Assembly: GCA_017381365.1 (NCBI GenBank)
Contig: JAFOCI010000096.1
Location: 1-47,134, forward strand
Source of the DNA: Treponema sp.
GTDB lineage: Bacteria; Spirochaetota; Spirochaetia; Treponematales; Treponemataceae
Length of the DNA stretch: 47,134 nt
Direction of reading: 5' to 3'
Positions 15,983 to 23,470 of this stretch are shown piece by piece. Each line of letters begins with the position of its first letter. The stretch's first letter is position 1. The notes beneath the pieces are model-generated. The model was not told the origin of the DNA, searched no databases, and was given only the letters and a program-made list of their open reading frames with translations. The translations under genes were made by a program, and so were the position numbers.

Positions 15983-18900
15983 GTGTTTCCCGTCAGACTT
16001 TATCCCATCCTGTACTGTTTCTGATTGTTTTTGCTCTTTTAGGATTTGTGGGACTTTTTACAATCAAGAATGTTGCTATAGGACTTTTTCCAGAGGTTGA
16101 TTCTCCTTTTATTAATATTTCCACAACGTATACAAATGCGGGACCAGAAGCCGTTGAAAAGACAATCACAAAAATTCTGGAAGCCTCCCTTGTAAGCGTA
16201 AGCGGTCTTAAAAACATAACATCTTCTTCTTCAGAAGGAGCCAGCAGCATTTCTCTTGAATTTAATTACGGAACAAATCTGGAAACTGCTGTTTCTGAAG
16301 TTCGGGATAAACTTGACCGCGTAACGCGAAATCTACCCGACAACGCGGGGTCGCCGACTATTTTTAAGATGGATTCCAATGCAATGCCGATAATGCGAAT
16401 TGCTGTCCGTGGTAACCGTTCTGCCAGTGATCTTAAGCAGATTGCAGAGGATAACATTATTGATATTCTGGAGCAGGGTGAAGGCGTTGCTCAGGCCAGT
16501 GTTTACGGAGGCCGCACAAAAATTGTTCGTGTGGAGCTTGAACAGAACAGACTTGCTGCATACGGTCTTACTGTTTCTGCCGTTTCTGCAGCACTTTCCA
16601 AACAGAATCTTGAGCTTGGCGGTGGTAAGCTGAACGAAGGTCAGAAGGATTATGTAGTCCGCACAACAGGTGAGTTTTCCAGCATTGAGGACATAAATAA
16701 TACAGTAATAATTACGGTGAACGGATATGATGTTAAACTTAGTGATATTGGCCGCGCATGGCTTGGCTATGCAGATGCCACCAGCGAAGTTTACATCAAC
16801 GGAACGCCAGGAGTTTATATTTCTGTAACAAAACAGTCTGGGGCAAACACAGTAACAGTTTCACGGAATGTTCATGAAAAAATTGAACAGCTGGAAAAAA
16901 TCCTTCCAAGCGACATTGAACTGGAAATTCTCCGTGATGACGCTGACTCCATCAATGAAACTATAAACACTCTTGTTGAATCTGCATATCAGGGATTGAT
17001 TTTAGCTGTTATCGTCCTCTTCATTTTTTTGCAGAACATTAAATCAACAATCATCATTGCAATCTCAATTCCGCTTTCGATTATCATTACGCTTCTGGCA
17101 ATGAATTTTACAGGTATCACTCTTAACATGATGACAATGACAGGTCTGATTCTTGGAGTTGGTATGATTGTAGATGCGTCCATCGTAATGATTGATAATA
17201 TTTATGCATACCGTACTCGTGGTGCAAAACCAAAAGTTGCAGCCATTCTTGGTTCACAGGAAATGGTTGTTTCTGTAATTTCAGGAAACCTTACAACAAT
17301 CTGTGTATTCATTCCTTTCCTTCTGTATATGAAAGAGCTTGGTATGATGGGGCAGATGTTCAAGGGAATCATTTTTACGATTGTAATTTCTCTTACATCT
17401 TCTTTGATGGTTGCAATTTTCCTTGTTCCTGTTCTTGCAGGAGTTTTTCTTCCCCTTACAAACCGCAATGAAAAGCCTGTAAAGTCAAAATTCTTTAAAG
17501 TGTTGTATGGTTTTTTTGAAAGTGGAATCAACCTTGCTCAAAAAGTTTATAAAGTGATTCTTAAAGTTGCCCTTGAAAACAAGCTTCCGACAATAGTTAT
17601 TGCAGTTTGTCTTCTTGTAGTTTCAATCTCGCTTATTCCTACATTAAAAATCAACATGATGCCTAATGGCCGCGATGATTCTGTAACTTTGAATATTACA
17701 ATGCCGATTGGAACACCTCTTAATGAAACTAAACGGGTAGCACTGGCATTTGAAGAAATTATCAAAAATGAAGTGAAAGGCTATAAATATCTTACTACTA
17801 CAGTTGGTTCTGGCGGGCGTGGAAGTTCTGCTACATACAAGGGATCAATTCAGATTCGTTTGCCAAAAACTTCTGAACAGATTGATGGTGCGCAAGTTAT
17901 TCAGCAGAAACTTAGGGCTCATTTTGCAGATTTTGCTGGTGCCCGTTTTAGCTTTAGCGCAGGTATGAGGGGGCAGATGACAGGTTCAGATCTTGATATT
18001 GCTATTCGTTCTGATGACCTTGCAGCTGCAATGGATGTTGCAGAAAAAATTAAAAATGTCATGGATGAAATCAGTGATATTGGCGAACCGTCTGTTGATA
18101 CGGAAAGAGGACTTCCTCAGGTAGAAGTTGTGATTGACCGTGAAAGAGCCTATTCTTTTGGAATTGATGTAACGACTGTTGCTCAGGAAATAAATCAGGC
18201 AATTAACGGTGTTACTTCCACAACTTATAGAACTGGCGGAAAGGAATACAGTGTTATTGTAATGTACAAGCCGTCTGATAGAAAAAATGTAATTGATCTT
18301 GAATCAATGTACGTAAACGGAAGCCACGGAAAAGTTGCTGTAAGCAATTTTGCTTCGCTGCGTCGTGGATTAGGTCCTGTTACTATTAGTCGCGAAAATC
18401 AGACACGAATCATTCATGTTACTGCCGGCATCATCAGCGAAGAAAACGCAAATATAGTGGAAGAAAAAATTAAAGAAGGAATTGCAGGCAGCTTCATCAT
18501 TCCGGAAGGTGTAACAGTTTCCTACGAAGGTTCCTGGAAAGACGTATCGGAACAGATGCAGATGTACACTTCAATCATTCTGCTTGCCATTATTCTTGTA
18601 TTTGGCGTAATGGCTGCAACTTACGAATCCTTTAAGGCACCGCTTATAAACCTGGCTACAATTCCATTTATGATTATTGGCGTTGTTTTCCTTTACAAGA
18701 TAATAAATCAGCCGCTTTCAATAATGGCGATGGTAGGGCTTATCATGCTGGTTGGAATTGTAGTAAACAACGGTATCATTCTTGTAGACTACACCAATCT
18801 TTTAAGAGATCGAGATATTCCTATGTTTGAAGCATGTTATCAGGCAGGATGCAGCCGATTGCGCCCTGTACTTATGACAACGCTCACAACAATTCTTGGC

Positions 18901-19257
18901 ATGATTCCAATGTGCTTTGCCACAGAAGGAATGAGCGCTATGGTTCAGCCGATTGGTATTGCTGTCGTAGGAGGTCTTACTTCGTCAACTTTTGTAACTT
19001 TGCTTGTAATTCCTGTTCTTTATTCAATCGTAATGAAAAACAGCAAAAAGAAAACGGTAGCAAAACTGAAAATTGATTATTCGTCTGCCCCTGTTGTTTC
19101 TGTAAAGAAAGTAAGAGGCACGGAAACTGAGTTGTTCCAGCCAGTTATATCAGATAAAGGAATTCCTTCGCGAGAAACAGATTCGGAAATCAAAGAAAAG
19201 CTTACTACAATCGAAGCGATGATGAATGTGATTCTGAATTCTGTAGAGGACGAATAA
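15979..19257 (+). CDS. RND-family multidrug efflux pump (AcrB/MdtB type, HAE1)
   Basis: The 1092-residue protein has the full AcrB layout: 12 membrane helices in two halves, each followed by large periplasmic loops. The start (LSHPVLFLIVFALLGFVGLFTIKNVAIGLFPEVDSPFINI) is typical. In the fourth membrane helix the proton-relay Asp399 is present (IVDASIV), but the neighbour corresponding to AcrB Asp407 is Val398, as in many non-enterobacterial pumps. There is a polar C-terminal tail of about 60 residues beyond the last helix. Proton-driven export of drugs, lipids or metabolites is expected; the substrate is not readable. It is the third gene of the tolC-adaptor-pump operon. Confidence 0.95.
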   Translation: MSVSRQTLSHPVLFLIVFALLGFVGLFTIKNVAIGLFPEVDSPFINISTTYTNAGPEAVEKTITKILEASLVSVSGLKNITSSSSEGASSISLEFNYGTNLETAVSEVRDKLDRVTRNLPDNAGSPTIFKMDSNAMPIMRIAVRGNRSASDLKQIAEDNIIDILEQGEGVAQASVYGGRTKIVRVELEQNRLAAYGLTVSAVSAALSKQNLELGGGKLNEGQKDYVVRTTGEFSSIEDINNTVIITVNGYDVKLSDIGRAWLGYADATSEVYINGTPGVYISVTKQSGANTVTVSRNVHEKIEQLEKILPSDIELEILRDDADSINETINTLVESAYQGLILAVIVLFIFLQNIKSTIIIAISIPLSIIITLLAMNFTGITLNMMTMTGLILGVGMIVDASIVMIDNIYAYRTRGAKPKVAAILGSQEMVVSVISGNLTTICVFIPFLLYMKELGMMGQMFKGIIFTIVISLTSSLMVAIFLVPVLAGVFLPLTNRNEKPVKSKFFKVLYGFFESGINLAQKVYKVILKVALENKLPTIVIAVCLLVVSISLIPTLKINMMPNGRDDSVTLNITMPIGTPLNETKRVALAFEEIIKNEVKGYKYLTTTVGSGGRGSSATYKGSIQIRLPKTSEQIDGAQVIQQKLRAHFADFAGARFSFSAGMRGQMTGSDLDIAIRSDDLAAAMDVAEKIKNVMDEISDIGEPSVDTERGLPQVEVVIDRERAYSFGIDVTTVAQEINQAINGVTSTTYRTGGKEYSVIVMYKPSDRKNVIDLESMYVNGSHGKVAVSNFASLRRGLGPVTISRENQTRIIHVTAGIISEENANIVEEKIKEGIAGSFIIPEGVTVSYEGSWKDVSEQMQMYTSIILLAIILVFGVMAATYESFKAPLINLATIPFMIIGVVFLYKIINQPLSIMAMVGLIMLVGIVVNNGIILVDYTNLLRDRDIPMFEACYQAGCSRLRPVLMTTLTTILGMIPMCFATEGMSAMVQPIGIAVVGGLTSSTFVTLLVIPVLYSIVMKNSKKKTVAKLKIDYSSAPVVSVKKVRGTETELFQPVISDKGIPSRETDSEIKEKLTTIEAMMNVILNSVEDE

Positions 19258-19268
19258 AATTAGGAGGT

Positions 19269-19402
19269 GTACGATAAAACCGCTAAAATAGCGCGGCTTT
19301 ATCGTACCTGAAGTTTGCGTTGCAAACTTATTATCTAACTGCTGTTCCTCATTACATTACGGAACAGCGTAAAAAGTAAAGAAGATTGTTGAAACAATCT
19401 TC
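19269..19402. repeat. Array of four consecutive hairpins after the RND pump gene
   Basis: Four unrelated inverted repeats stand in series: 19269-19307 (10-bp arms gtacgataaa/tttatcgtac plus an inner ccgc/gcgg), 19311-19329 (8-bp arms, loop gtt), 19341-19368 (8-bp arms gctgttcc/ggaacagc) and 19381-19402 (9-bp arms, loop tgaa). They fill most of the gap between the pump gene and its small companion. The architecture is like that at 7185-7345. Confidence 0.85.
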
Positions 19403-19412
19403 CTGACTTTTT
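19381..19412 (+). terminator. Possible intrinsic terminator or attenuator before the PG0541-like gene
   Basis: The stem gaagattgt/acaatcttc with a tgaa loop is followed after 4 nt by six T. It would partly end transcription of the pump operon just before the small companion gene, whose start is 17 nt further on. The T tract is displaced, so strength is uncertain. Confidence 0.45.
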
Positions 19413-19428
19413 TATGGATGGTGTAAAA

Positions 19429-19716
19429 ATGTATAGAATAGAAATCGTATCAAATCAATCCGTTCAGGAAGATGTAATTGAACTGCTGGAGCAGGAAATT
19501 CCAGAAATCGAATATACTGTGATTCCTACTGTTTACGGGCGGGGAATAAAATCAAAAAAATTAGGAACATCTACCTGGCCAGAACAGAATTTCGTGCTTT
19601 TTTCCTACGTTGAACTTGATGCAGCCCGAAAAGCAAAAGCCATCATTCAGGCATTGTGCAAAAAATTCCCCGGTGAAGGCATAACATTTTTCTGCGTAGA
19701 AGATTTCCCGTTATAA
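19429..19716 (+). CDS. PG0541-family small protein associated with RND transporters
   Basis: The 95-residue cytoplasmic protein (start at MYRIEIVSNQ; an upstream ATG at 19414 is possible, neither with a clear ribosome site) has the ferredoxin-like, PII-type pattern of the PG0541 family. Those proteins are encoded next to RND pumps in Bacteroidetes, spirochaetes and others. The motifs are YTVIPTVYGRGIKSKKLGT and WPEQNFVLFSYVELDAA. The location directly downstream of the pump fits. A regulatory or sensing role for the pump is presumed for the family but not proven. Confidence 0.75.
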   Translation: MYRIEIVSNQSVQEDVIELLEQEIPEIEYTVIPTVYGRGIKSKKLGTSTWPEQNFVLFSYVELDAARKAKAIIQALCKKFPGEGITFFCVEDFPL

Positions 19717-19772
19717 CAGAACTGTATGTGCAATTAATTTGAGTTTTTGCAAAGTAATCAAAAATAAAGAGG

Positions 19773-19801
19773 CTGACTGGCAGTATTTTCATAATGCAAA
19801 T
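19773..19801 (+). repeat. 30-bp dispersed repeat, family 3, copy B
   Basis: Ctgactggcag then tattttcataatgcaaat, identical to copy A over 29 nt. It lies between the convergent ends of the PG0541-like gene and prmC. Ten nt before it (aaagaggctg, 19767-19776, partly overlapping) also match 13351-13360, on the far side of family 1 copy 2 from copy A. Confidence 0.65.
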
Positions 19802-19825
19802 AAAATTGATTTTTCCATTTTGATA

Positions 19826-20752
19826 TCATTTCACTCCGTAAACATTTCTAAGCTGACCTTCTAAGTCGCAGATAATCTTTGTGTTTCTGAAGCCAGCTTT
19901 TTTTGAAAGGACACAGGCTTCTTCCGCATTGTATTCGCCGGTTTCCATCAAAAAAATGCCGTTGTAAACAAGCCGTTCATAAGCCTGGGGAATCAGTCCG
20001 CGGATGAGTTCCAGACCGTCACTGGAGTCAAAGTCCATTCCAAAAACATTTACATCGCCATCAAGTGCAAGCCGAGGCTCTCTTCGCCCGTCCTTTAAAA
20101 GTTCATCAACCATGGCTGCTGGAATGTAAGGCGGATTAGTAAGGACAGCATCAAAATCCCAGGGAACGTCATCAAAAAGATTTGACTGCACAAAACGAAT
20201 TCGTTCCTGTTCATCTTCAGAAAAAAGCCGTTTTGCATTCATTCTGGCAATTTCCAAAGCATCCGGGCTAATGTCTACAAGCGTAAAATGTGGAATCATG
20301 CTTCTGTCTAAATCAGAATCATCTAGGAGAGAGCGCAGAACAGAAAGACCAATGCATCCGCTTCCTGTGCACATATCGCAAACCATCAGAATACTTTCCG
20401 GATGGGCATACATCTTGTCCTTTATTCGGTCAATTGCGTTTTCCACAAGAATTTCTGTGTCCGGTTTTGGAATAAGAACAGCAGGCGAAACAACAAAATC
20501 CAGACCGTAAAACTCCTTGTGTCCTGTAATGTATGCAACTGGTAAACCTGTGGAACGGACCGCAACTGCTTCTGTAAGCCATGCAAACTGTTCAGTATTT
20601 AGCTCTTCAGAAGAATGAAGCAGTATCCATGTTTTGTTCTGCTTAAGGCAATGTTCAAGTAAAATGCTCACATCCAGAGCAGCGCTAGGCGAAGGGATTT
20701 TTCCGTTTTCAAGAGATTTTATAGCTTGTGATTTGAATTGTTGTATTGTCAT
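19826..20752 (-). CDS. prmC: Peptide chain release factor N5-glutamine methyltransferase
   Basis: PrmC (HemK) methylates the glutamine of the GGQ motif of release factors RF1 and RF2 with S-adenosylmethionine. The protein is 308 residues. It has the N-terminal helical domain, the SAM-binding motif DMCTGSGCIGLSVL (126-139), the acidic VDIS motif (159-162) and the catalytic NPPY at 206-209. It is encoded downstream of prfA, its substrate, on the same strand, the usual arrangement, but here the two genes are separated by a 224-nt gap holding a family 1 palindromic element. Confidence 0.95.
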   Translation of the reverse strand: MTIQQFKSQAIKSLENGKIPSPSAALDVSILLEHCLKQNKTWILLHSSEELNTEQFAWLTEAVAVRSTGLPVAYITGHKEFYGLDFVVSPAVLIPKPDTEILVENAIDRIKDKMYAHPESILMVCDMCTGSGCIGLSVLRSLLDDSDLDRSMIPHFTLVDISPDALEIARMNAKRLFSEDEQERIRFVQSNLFDDVPWDFDAVLTNPPYIPAAMVDELLKDGRREPRLALDGDVNVFGMDFDSSDGLELIRGLIPQAYERLVYNGIFLMETGEYNAEEACVLSKKAGFRNTKIICDLEGQLRNVYGVK

Positions 20753-20759
20753 AGTTTAC

Positions 20760-20790
20760 GGGGCGTTGCGGGGTGTCCTCGCAGAAGGGG
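20760..20790. repeat. Outer-frame block next to family 1 copy 3
   Basis: Ggggcgttgcgggg, then tgtcctcgcagaagggg, matches the minus-strand reading of 7080-7110 with few differences. It contains an imperfect stem (gcgggg/cctcgc). The piece cctcgcag (20777-20784) is also complementary to ctgcgagg after the core (20929-20936), prolonging the palindrome around copy 3. Confidence 0.6.
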
Positions 20791-20799
20791 TAGCGTAAA

Positions 20800-20925
20800 A
20801 CAAGGGGTTGTTCAATAAGCTTGCATTACGGTGGTTGAGTTTATCGAAACCACCACATTTAGTGTAGCAGTCATTTCGACAGGTCCAATGAGCGCTACAC
20901 TCATACTTTTGGGAAAGCCCCTTGT
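20800..20925 (+). repeat. Nested palindromic repeat, family 1, copy 3
   Basis: Acaagggg and ccccttgt form the outer arms. Inside are ataagcttgcattacggtgg, the ggtggtt/aaccacc hairpin and caatgagcgctacactcat. It interrupts the prfA-prmC pair. The right side continues into an aggggaaa/tttcccc block (20932-20950) like the one beside copy 1, but with the core inverted relative to those blocks. Confidence 0.9.
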
Positions 20926-20976
20926 TTGCTGCGAGGGGAAATCTTTCCCCCTTATAACGGTTCTCTGATTTTAGGT

Positions 20977-22068
20977 TTATTCAGTTACAAGACCTGTAAC
21001 ATCAGCGGCAAGCTGTTCTTCTTTTGCGTAAACGTTCAAGGCATCCAGCATATCGTCCATCTGACCAGCCATAAAACCAGGAAGATTGTGCTGGCTGTAG
21101 TTGATGCGGTGATCTGTTACCCGGTCCTGAGGATAGTTGTAGGTGCGGATTTTTTCTGAACGGGCACCAGAGCCAACCATAGAAGAGCGGGCATTTGCGC
21201 GTTCTGCCTGTTTTTTAGATTCTTCAAGATCAAAAAGACGGGCGCGCAATACGCGGAAAGCCTTTTCCTTGTTTTTAATCTGGGATTTTTCATCCTGCTG
21301 AATAACAACAAGTCCAGTTGGAATATGAGTAAGACGAACAGCAGAGTCAGTTGTGTTTACACACTGTCCGCCAGGTCCGCCGGCACGCATAACGTCAATG
21401 CGAACATCGCCTGGTTTGATTTCAATTTCAGTTTCTTCTGCTTCTGGAAGAACGGCAACAGTAACAGTAGAAGTCTGCAATCGTCCCTGGCTTTCTGTTG
21501 CAGGAACGCGCTGTACGCGGTGAACGCCAGATTCCCAGCGCAAAGTTCCGTAAACAAATTTTCCGCTCATGGAAGTAACGATTTTGTTAAAACCGCCAAC
21601 TTCAGTTTCCTGCTGTTCCATTATTTCGCACTTCCAGCCCCGGTTTTCAGCCAGGTGACAGTACATTTCCCACAAATCACGGGCAAACAAAGAAGCTTCA
21701 TCGCCACCAGCAGCCGAACGAATTTCTAGAATAATATTCTTTTCATCAAGAGGATCAGGAGGAACAAGCTTAAGCTTAATAGTTTCTTCCAGCTTAGGCT
21801 GCTGCTCTTCAAGTTCCTTAAGCTCTTCACGAGCCATTTCTTTCATTTCAACATCGTCTTCTGCAGTAATCATTTCTTTTGCATCCTGAATGCCCTGCAG
21901 AACTTTTTTGTATTCGGCATAAAGCTCACTAAGCTCACTCAAATAGCCGTTTTCGCGCATTGTATCCTTGTATTTTTTCTGATCTTTTACCAGACCAGGA
22001 TCCAGAATCATTTCCTGAACAACCTTGTAGCGCGCTTCACATTCTTCAAGTTTCTTAAGTAAATCCAT
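20977..22068 (-). CDS. prfA: Peptide chain release factor 1
   Basis: RF1 recognises UAA and UAG and triggers peptide release. The 363-residue protein has the codon-recognition tripeptide PAT at 189-191 (HRVQRVPATESQGR), which marks RF1 rather than RF2 (SPF). It has the catalytic GGQ at 233-235 within GPGGQCVNTTDSAVR. The residue after GGQ is Cys236, where most homologues have His; this sits outside the catalytic triplet. The start MDLLKKLEE is typical. The gene is upstream of prmC. TATAAT-like sequences occur within 70 nt upstream but I see no convincing -35. Confidence 0.97.
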   Translation of the reverse strand: MDLLKKLEECEARYKVVQEMILDPGLVKDQKKYKDTMRENGYLSELSELYAEYKKVLQGIQDAKEMITAEDDVEMKEMAREELKELEEQQPKLEETIKLKLVPPDPLDEKNIILEIRSAAGGDEASLFARDLWEMYCHLAENRGWKCEIMEQQETEVGGFNKIVTSMSGKFVYGTLRWESGVHRVQRVPATESQGRLQTSTVTVAVLPEAEETEIEIKPGDVRIDVMRAGGPGGQCVNTTDSAVRLTHIPTGLVVIQQDEKSQIKNKEKAFRVLRARLFDLEESKKQAERANARSSMVGSGARSEKIRTYNYPQDRVTDHRINYSQHNLPGFMAGQMDDMLDALNVYAKEEQLAADVTGLVTE

Positions 22069-22127
22069 AGCACCATATTACCGAAAAGAACATTGATTTT
22101 CAATTATACTTTGATTATACGTTTATG

Positions 22128-22256
22128 GGGCGTTTTGACTGCTTCGCAGTCAAAACCGGGCTGTTCCACGCTTCGGTAACCCTCACCGTCCTCGCTTCAC
22201 TTCGTTCCGCTGCGGTCGGCTGCTCTGCAGGCGTTCCATAGCCCTCGCCTGAATCG
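22128..22256 (+). repeat. GC-rich repeat family 2, with TTC-loop hairpin, upstream of prfA
   Basis: Ggggcgtt is followed by a perfect 10-bp hairpin (ttttgactgc-ttc-gcagtcaaaa, 22133-22155), then ccgggctgttcc and a GC-rich stretch ending near ccatagccctcgcc. The copies at 8903 and 28788 have the same flanks but different stems. The hairpin begins about 65 nt upstream of the prfA start. Confidence 0.75.
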
Positions 22257-22465
22257 CAAAATCTTAAAATGTGATTAAACCAGTTTCTTTTGATTTTACC
22301 TACCTGAAAGATTTTTTTTGCTTTCTAGTAGGTAAGAAGTCAAAGCAAACAGGCAAAAAAATAGTTTGATTTGCAAAATCTTAAAAATAACACCATAAAA
22401 GAATTGTAATTTTGCGTGTTTTCAAGCGTTTTTGCCATTTTATAATTGCATTTTGTCGGCTTTGC
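22257..22465. other. AT-rich gap with related TACCTACT stem, no gene seen
   Basis: Between the family 2 repeat and the recR terminator the sequence is AT-rich. A bipartite stem at about 22299-22337 pairs acctac with gtaggt and gaaag with ctttc. It shares tacctact (minus strand) with the terminator stem at 22466-22506. The string gcaaaatcttaaaa occurs twice (near 22256 and 22374). A small RNA is conceivable, but no promoter supports it. Confidence 0.35.
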
Positions 22466-22506
22466 AAAAAAAAACTACTAAACAGCAATTTTCTTCACTT
22501 TAGTAG
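22466..22506 (-). terminator. Intrinsic terminator of the dnaX-ybaB-recR operon
   Basis: Read on the minus strand, ctactaaa and tttagtag form an 8-bp stem with a 16-nt loop, followed by nine T. It lies 33 nt after the recR stop. Confidence 0.8.
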
Positions 22507-22538
22507 GTAAATTTCAAAAAATGCAAAATATCAATTTA

Positions 22539-23129
22539 TTAAAAAGTGCTTCGTCCTCTGAACGAACGGGCAAGAGTCAGTCTGTCGGCATATTCAAGGT
22601 CTCCGCCAACAGGAATTCCTGTGGCAAGGCGGGTAACTTTTACCTCTGAGTGTTCGCTCAAAAGCCGCTGAAGATACAGGGCAGTGGAATCACCTTCAAA
22701 AGTTGGATTTGTTGCAATGATGATTTCGCTTATGCCGCCCTGCTGCACGCGGCTAACAAGGCTCGCAATGTTCAGCTGGTCAGGTCCAACACCTTCAAGA
22801 GGAGCAATTACTCCACCAAGCACGTGGTAAAGGCCAGTATAACCGCCCGCGCCTTCAATAGTTTGAACATCCTGTGGCTGCTCCACAACGCAGATTAAAG
22901 TTCTGTCCCGCACAGGATTTGAACAGATTGGGCAAGGATCATTTTCAGTCCAGGCGCCACAAACAGAGCAGGGCTTTATTTTTTCCTGCAGTTCAGTCAG
23001 CTGGCGGGCAAAATTGTGCATATAAATTTTGTCGGCCTTTAAGAGATGATTTACAATTCTAGCGGCGCTTTTCTTGCCAATTCCAGGCAATCTGGAAAAA
23101 GAGCCGGTTAATTCGTCAATGATATTCAT
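22539..23129 (-). CDS. recR: Recombination protein RecR
   Basis: RecR works with RecF and RecO in loading RecA during gap repair. The 196-residue protein has the N-terminal helix-hairpin-helix (FSRLPGIGKKSAARI), a four-cysteine zinc finger (Cys54, Cys57, Cys66, Cys69) and a Toprim domain (ICVVEQPQDVQTIE; LGGVIAPLEGVGPDQL; ATNPTFEGDSTALYL). The length is standard. It is the last gene of the conserved dnaX-ybaB-recR operon, 15 nt after ybaB. Confidence 0.97.
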   Translation of the reverse strand: MNIIDELTGSFSRLPGIGKKSAARIVNHLLKADKIYMHNFARQLTELQEKIKPCSVCGAWTENDPCPICSNPVRDRTLICVVEQPQDVQTIEGAGGYTGLYHVLGGVIAPLEGVGPDQLNIASLVSRVQQGGISEIIIATNPTFEGDSTALYLQRLLSEHSEVKVTRLATGIPVGGDLEYADRLTLARSFRGRSTF

Positions 23130-23144
23130 AATATTTGCAGTTGC

Positions 23145-23459
23145 TTATAACCCCATTCCAGGAATATTCAATCCGCCAAGCAAAGATGCTGACTTTTCCT
23201 TGATTTTTTCCTGAACTTTTTCGCAGGCATCCCGATGAGCTGCAACAATCAAATCTTCCAGCATCTTAACGTCTCTGTTGTCAACGCACAAAGGATCAAG
23301 ATGGATGTTCTGCATTTCAAATTTTCCGTTCAGGGTAACAGTAACCATTCTTCCGCCACTGGAACCTTCCGCAGTGATTGCGGCCATTTCTTCCTGCAGT
23401 TTTTCAGCCTGTTCTTTTATTGCCGCTGAATTTTTAAGCAAATCAAATGGATTCATCAT
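23145..23459 (-). CDS. YbaB/EbfC family nucleoid-associated protein
   Basis: A 104-residue DNA-binding protein of the YbaB/EbfC family. The start MMNPFDLLKNSAAIKEQAEKLQEEM, the central VTVTLNGKFEMQNIHLDP and the C-terminal LGGLNIPGMGL are characteristic. An in-frame start further upstream (23513) would run through dnaX; the chosen ATG follows AAGGA by 9 nt and lies 11 nt after the dnaX stop. The position between dnaX and recR is the classical one. Confidence 0.94.
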   Translation of the reverse strand: MMNPFDLLKNSAAIKEQAEKLQEEMAAITAEGSSGGRMVTVTLNGKFEMQNIHLDPLCVDNRDVKMLEDLIVAAHRDACEKVQEKIKEKSASLLGGLNIPGMGL

Positions 23460-23470
23460 ATTGTCATTCC

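Noticed and set aside
19262..19310. Tiny leader-peptide frame (GTG, 14 codons) after AGGAGG behind the RND gene
   Set aside because: The GTG overlaps the ribosome-site-like sequence, so it could not be started from it; the conserved feature is the hairpin.
22081..22538. 4.5S RNA or tRNA gene in the gap next to the dnaX-recR operon
   Set aside because: Such genes often lie near dnaX, but neither the conserved SRP loop sequence nor a cloverleaf could be found here.
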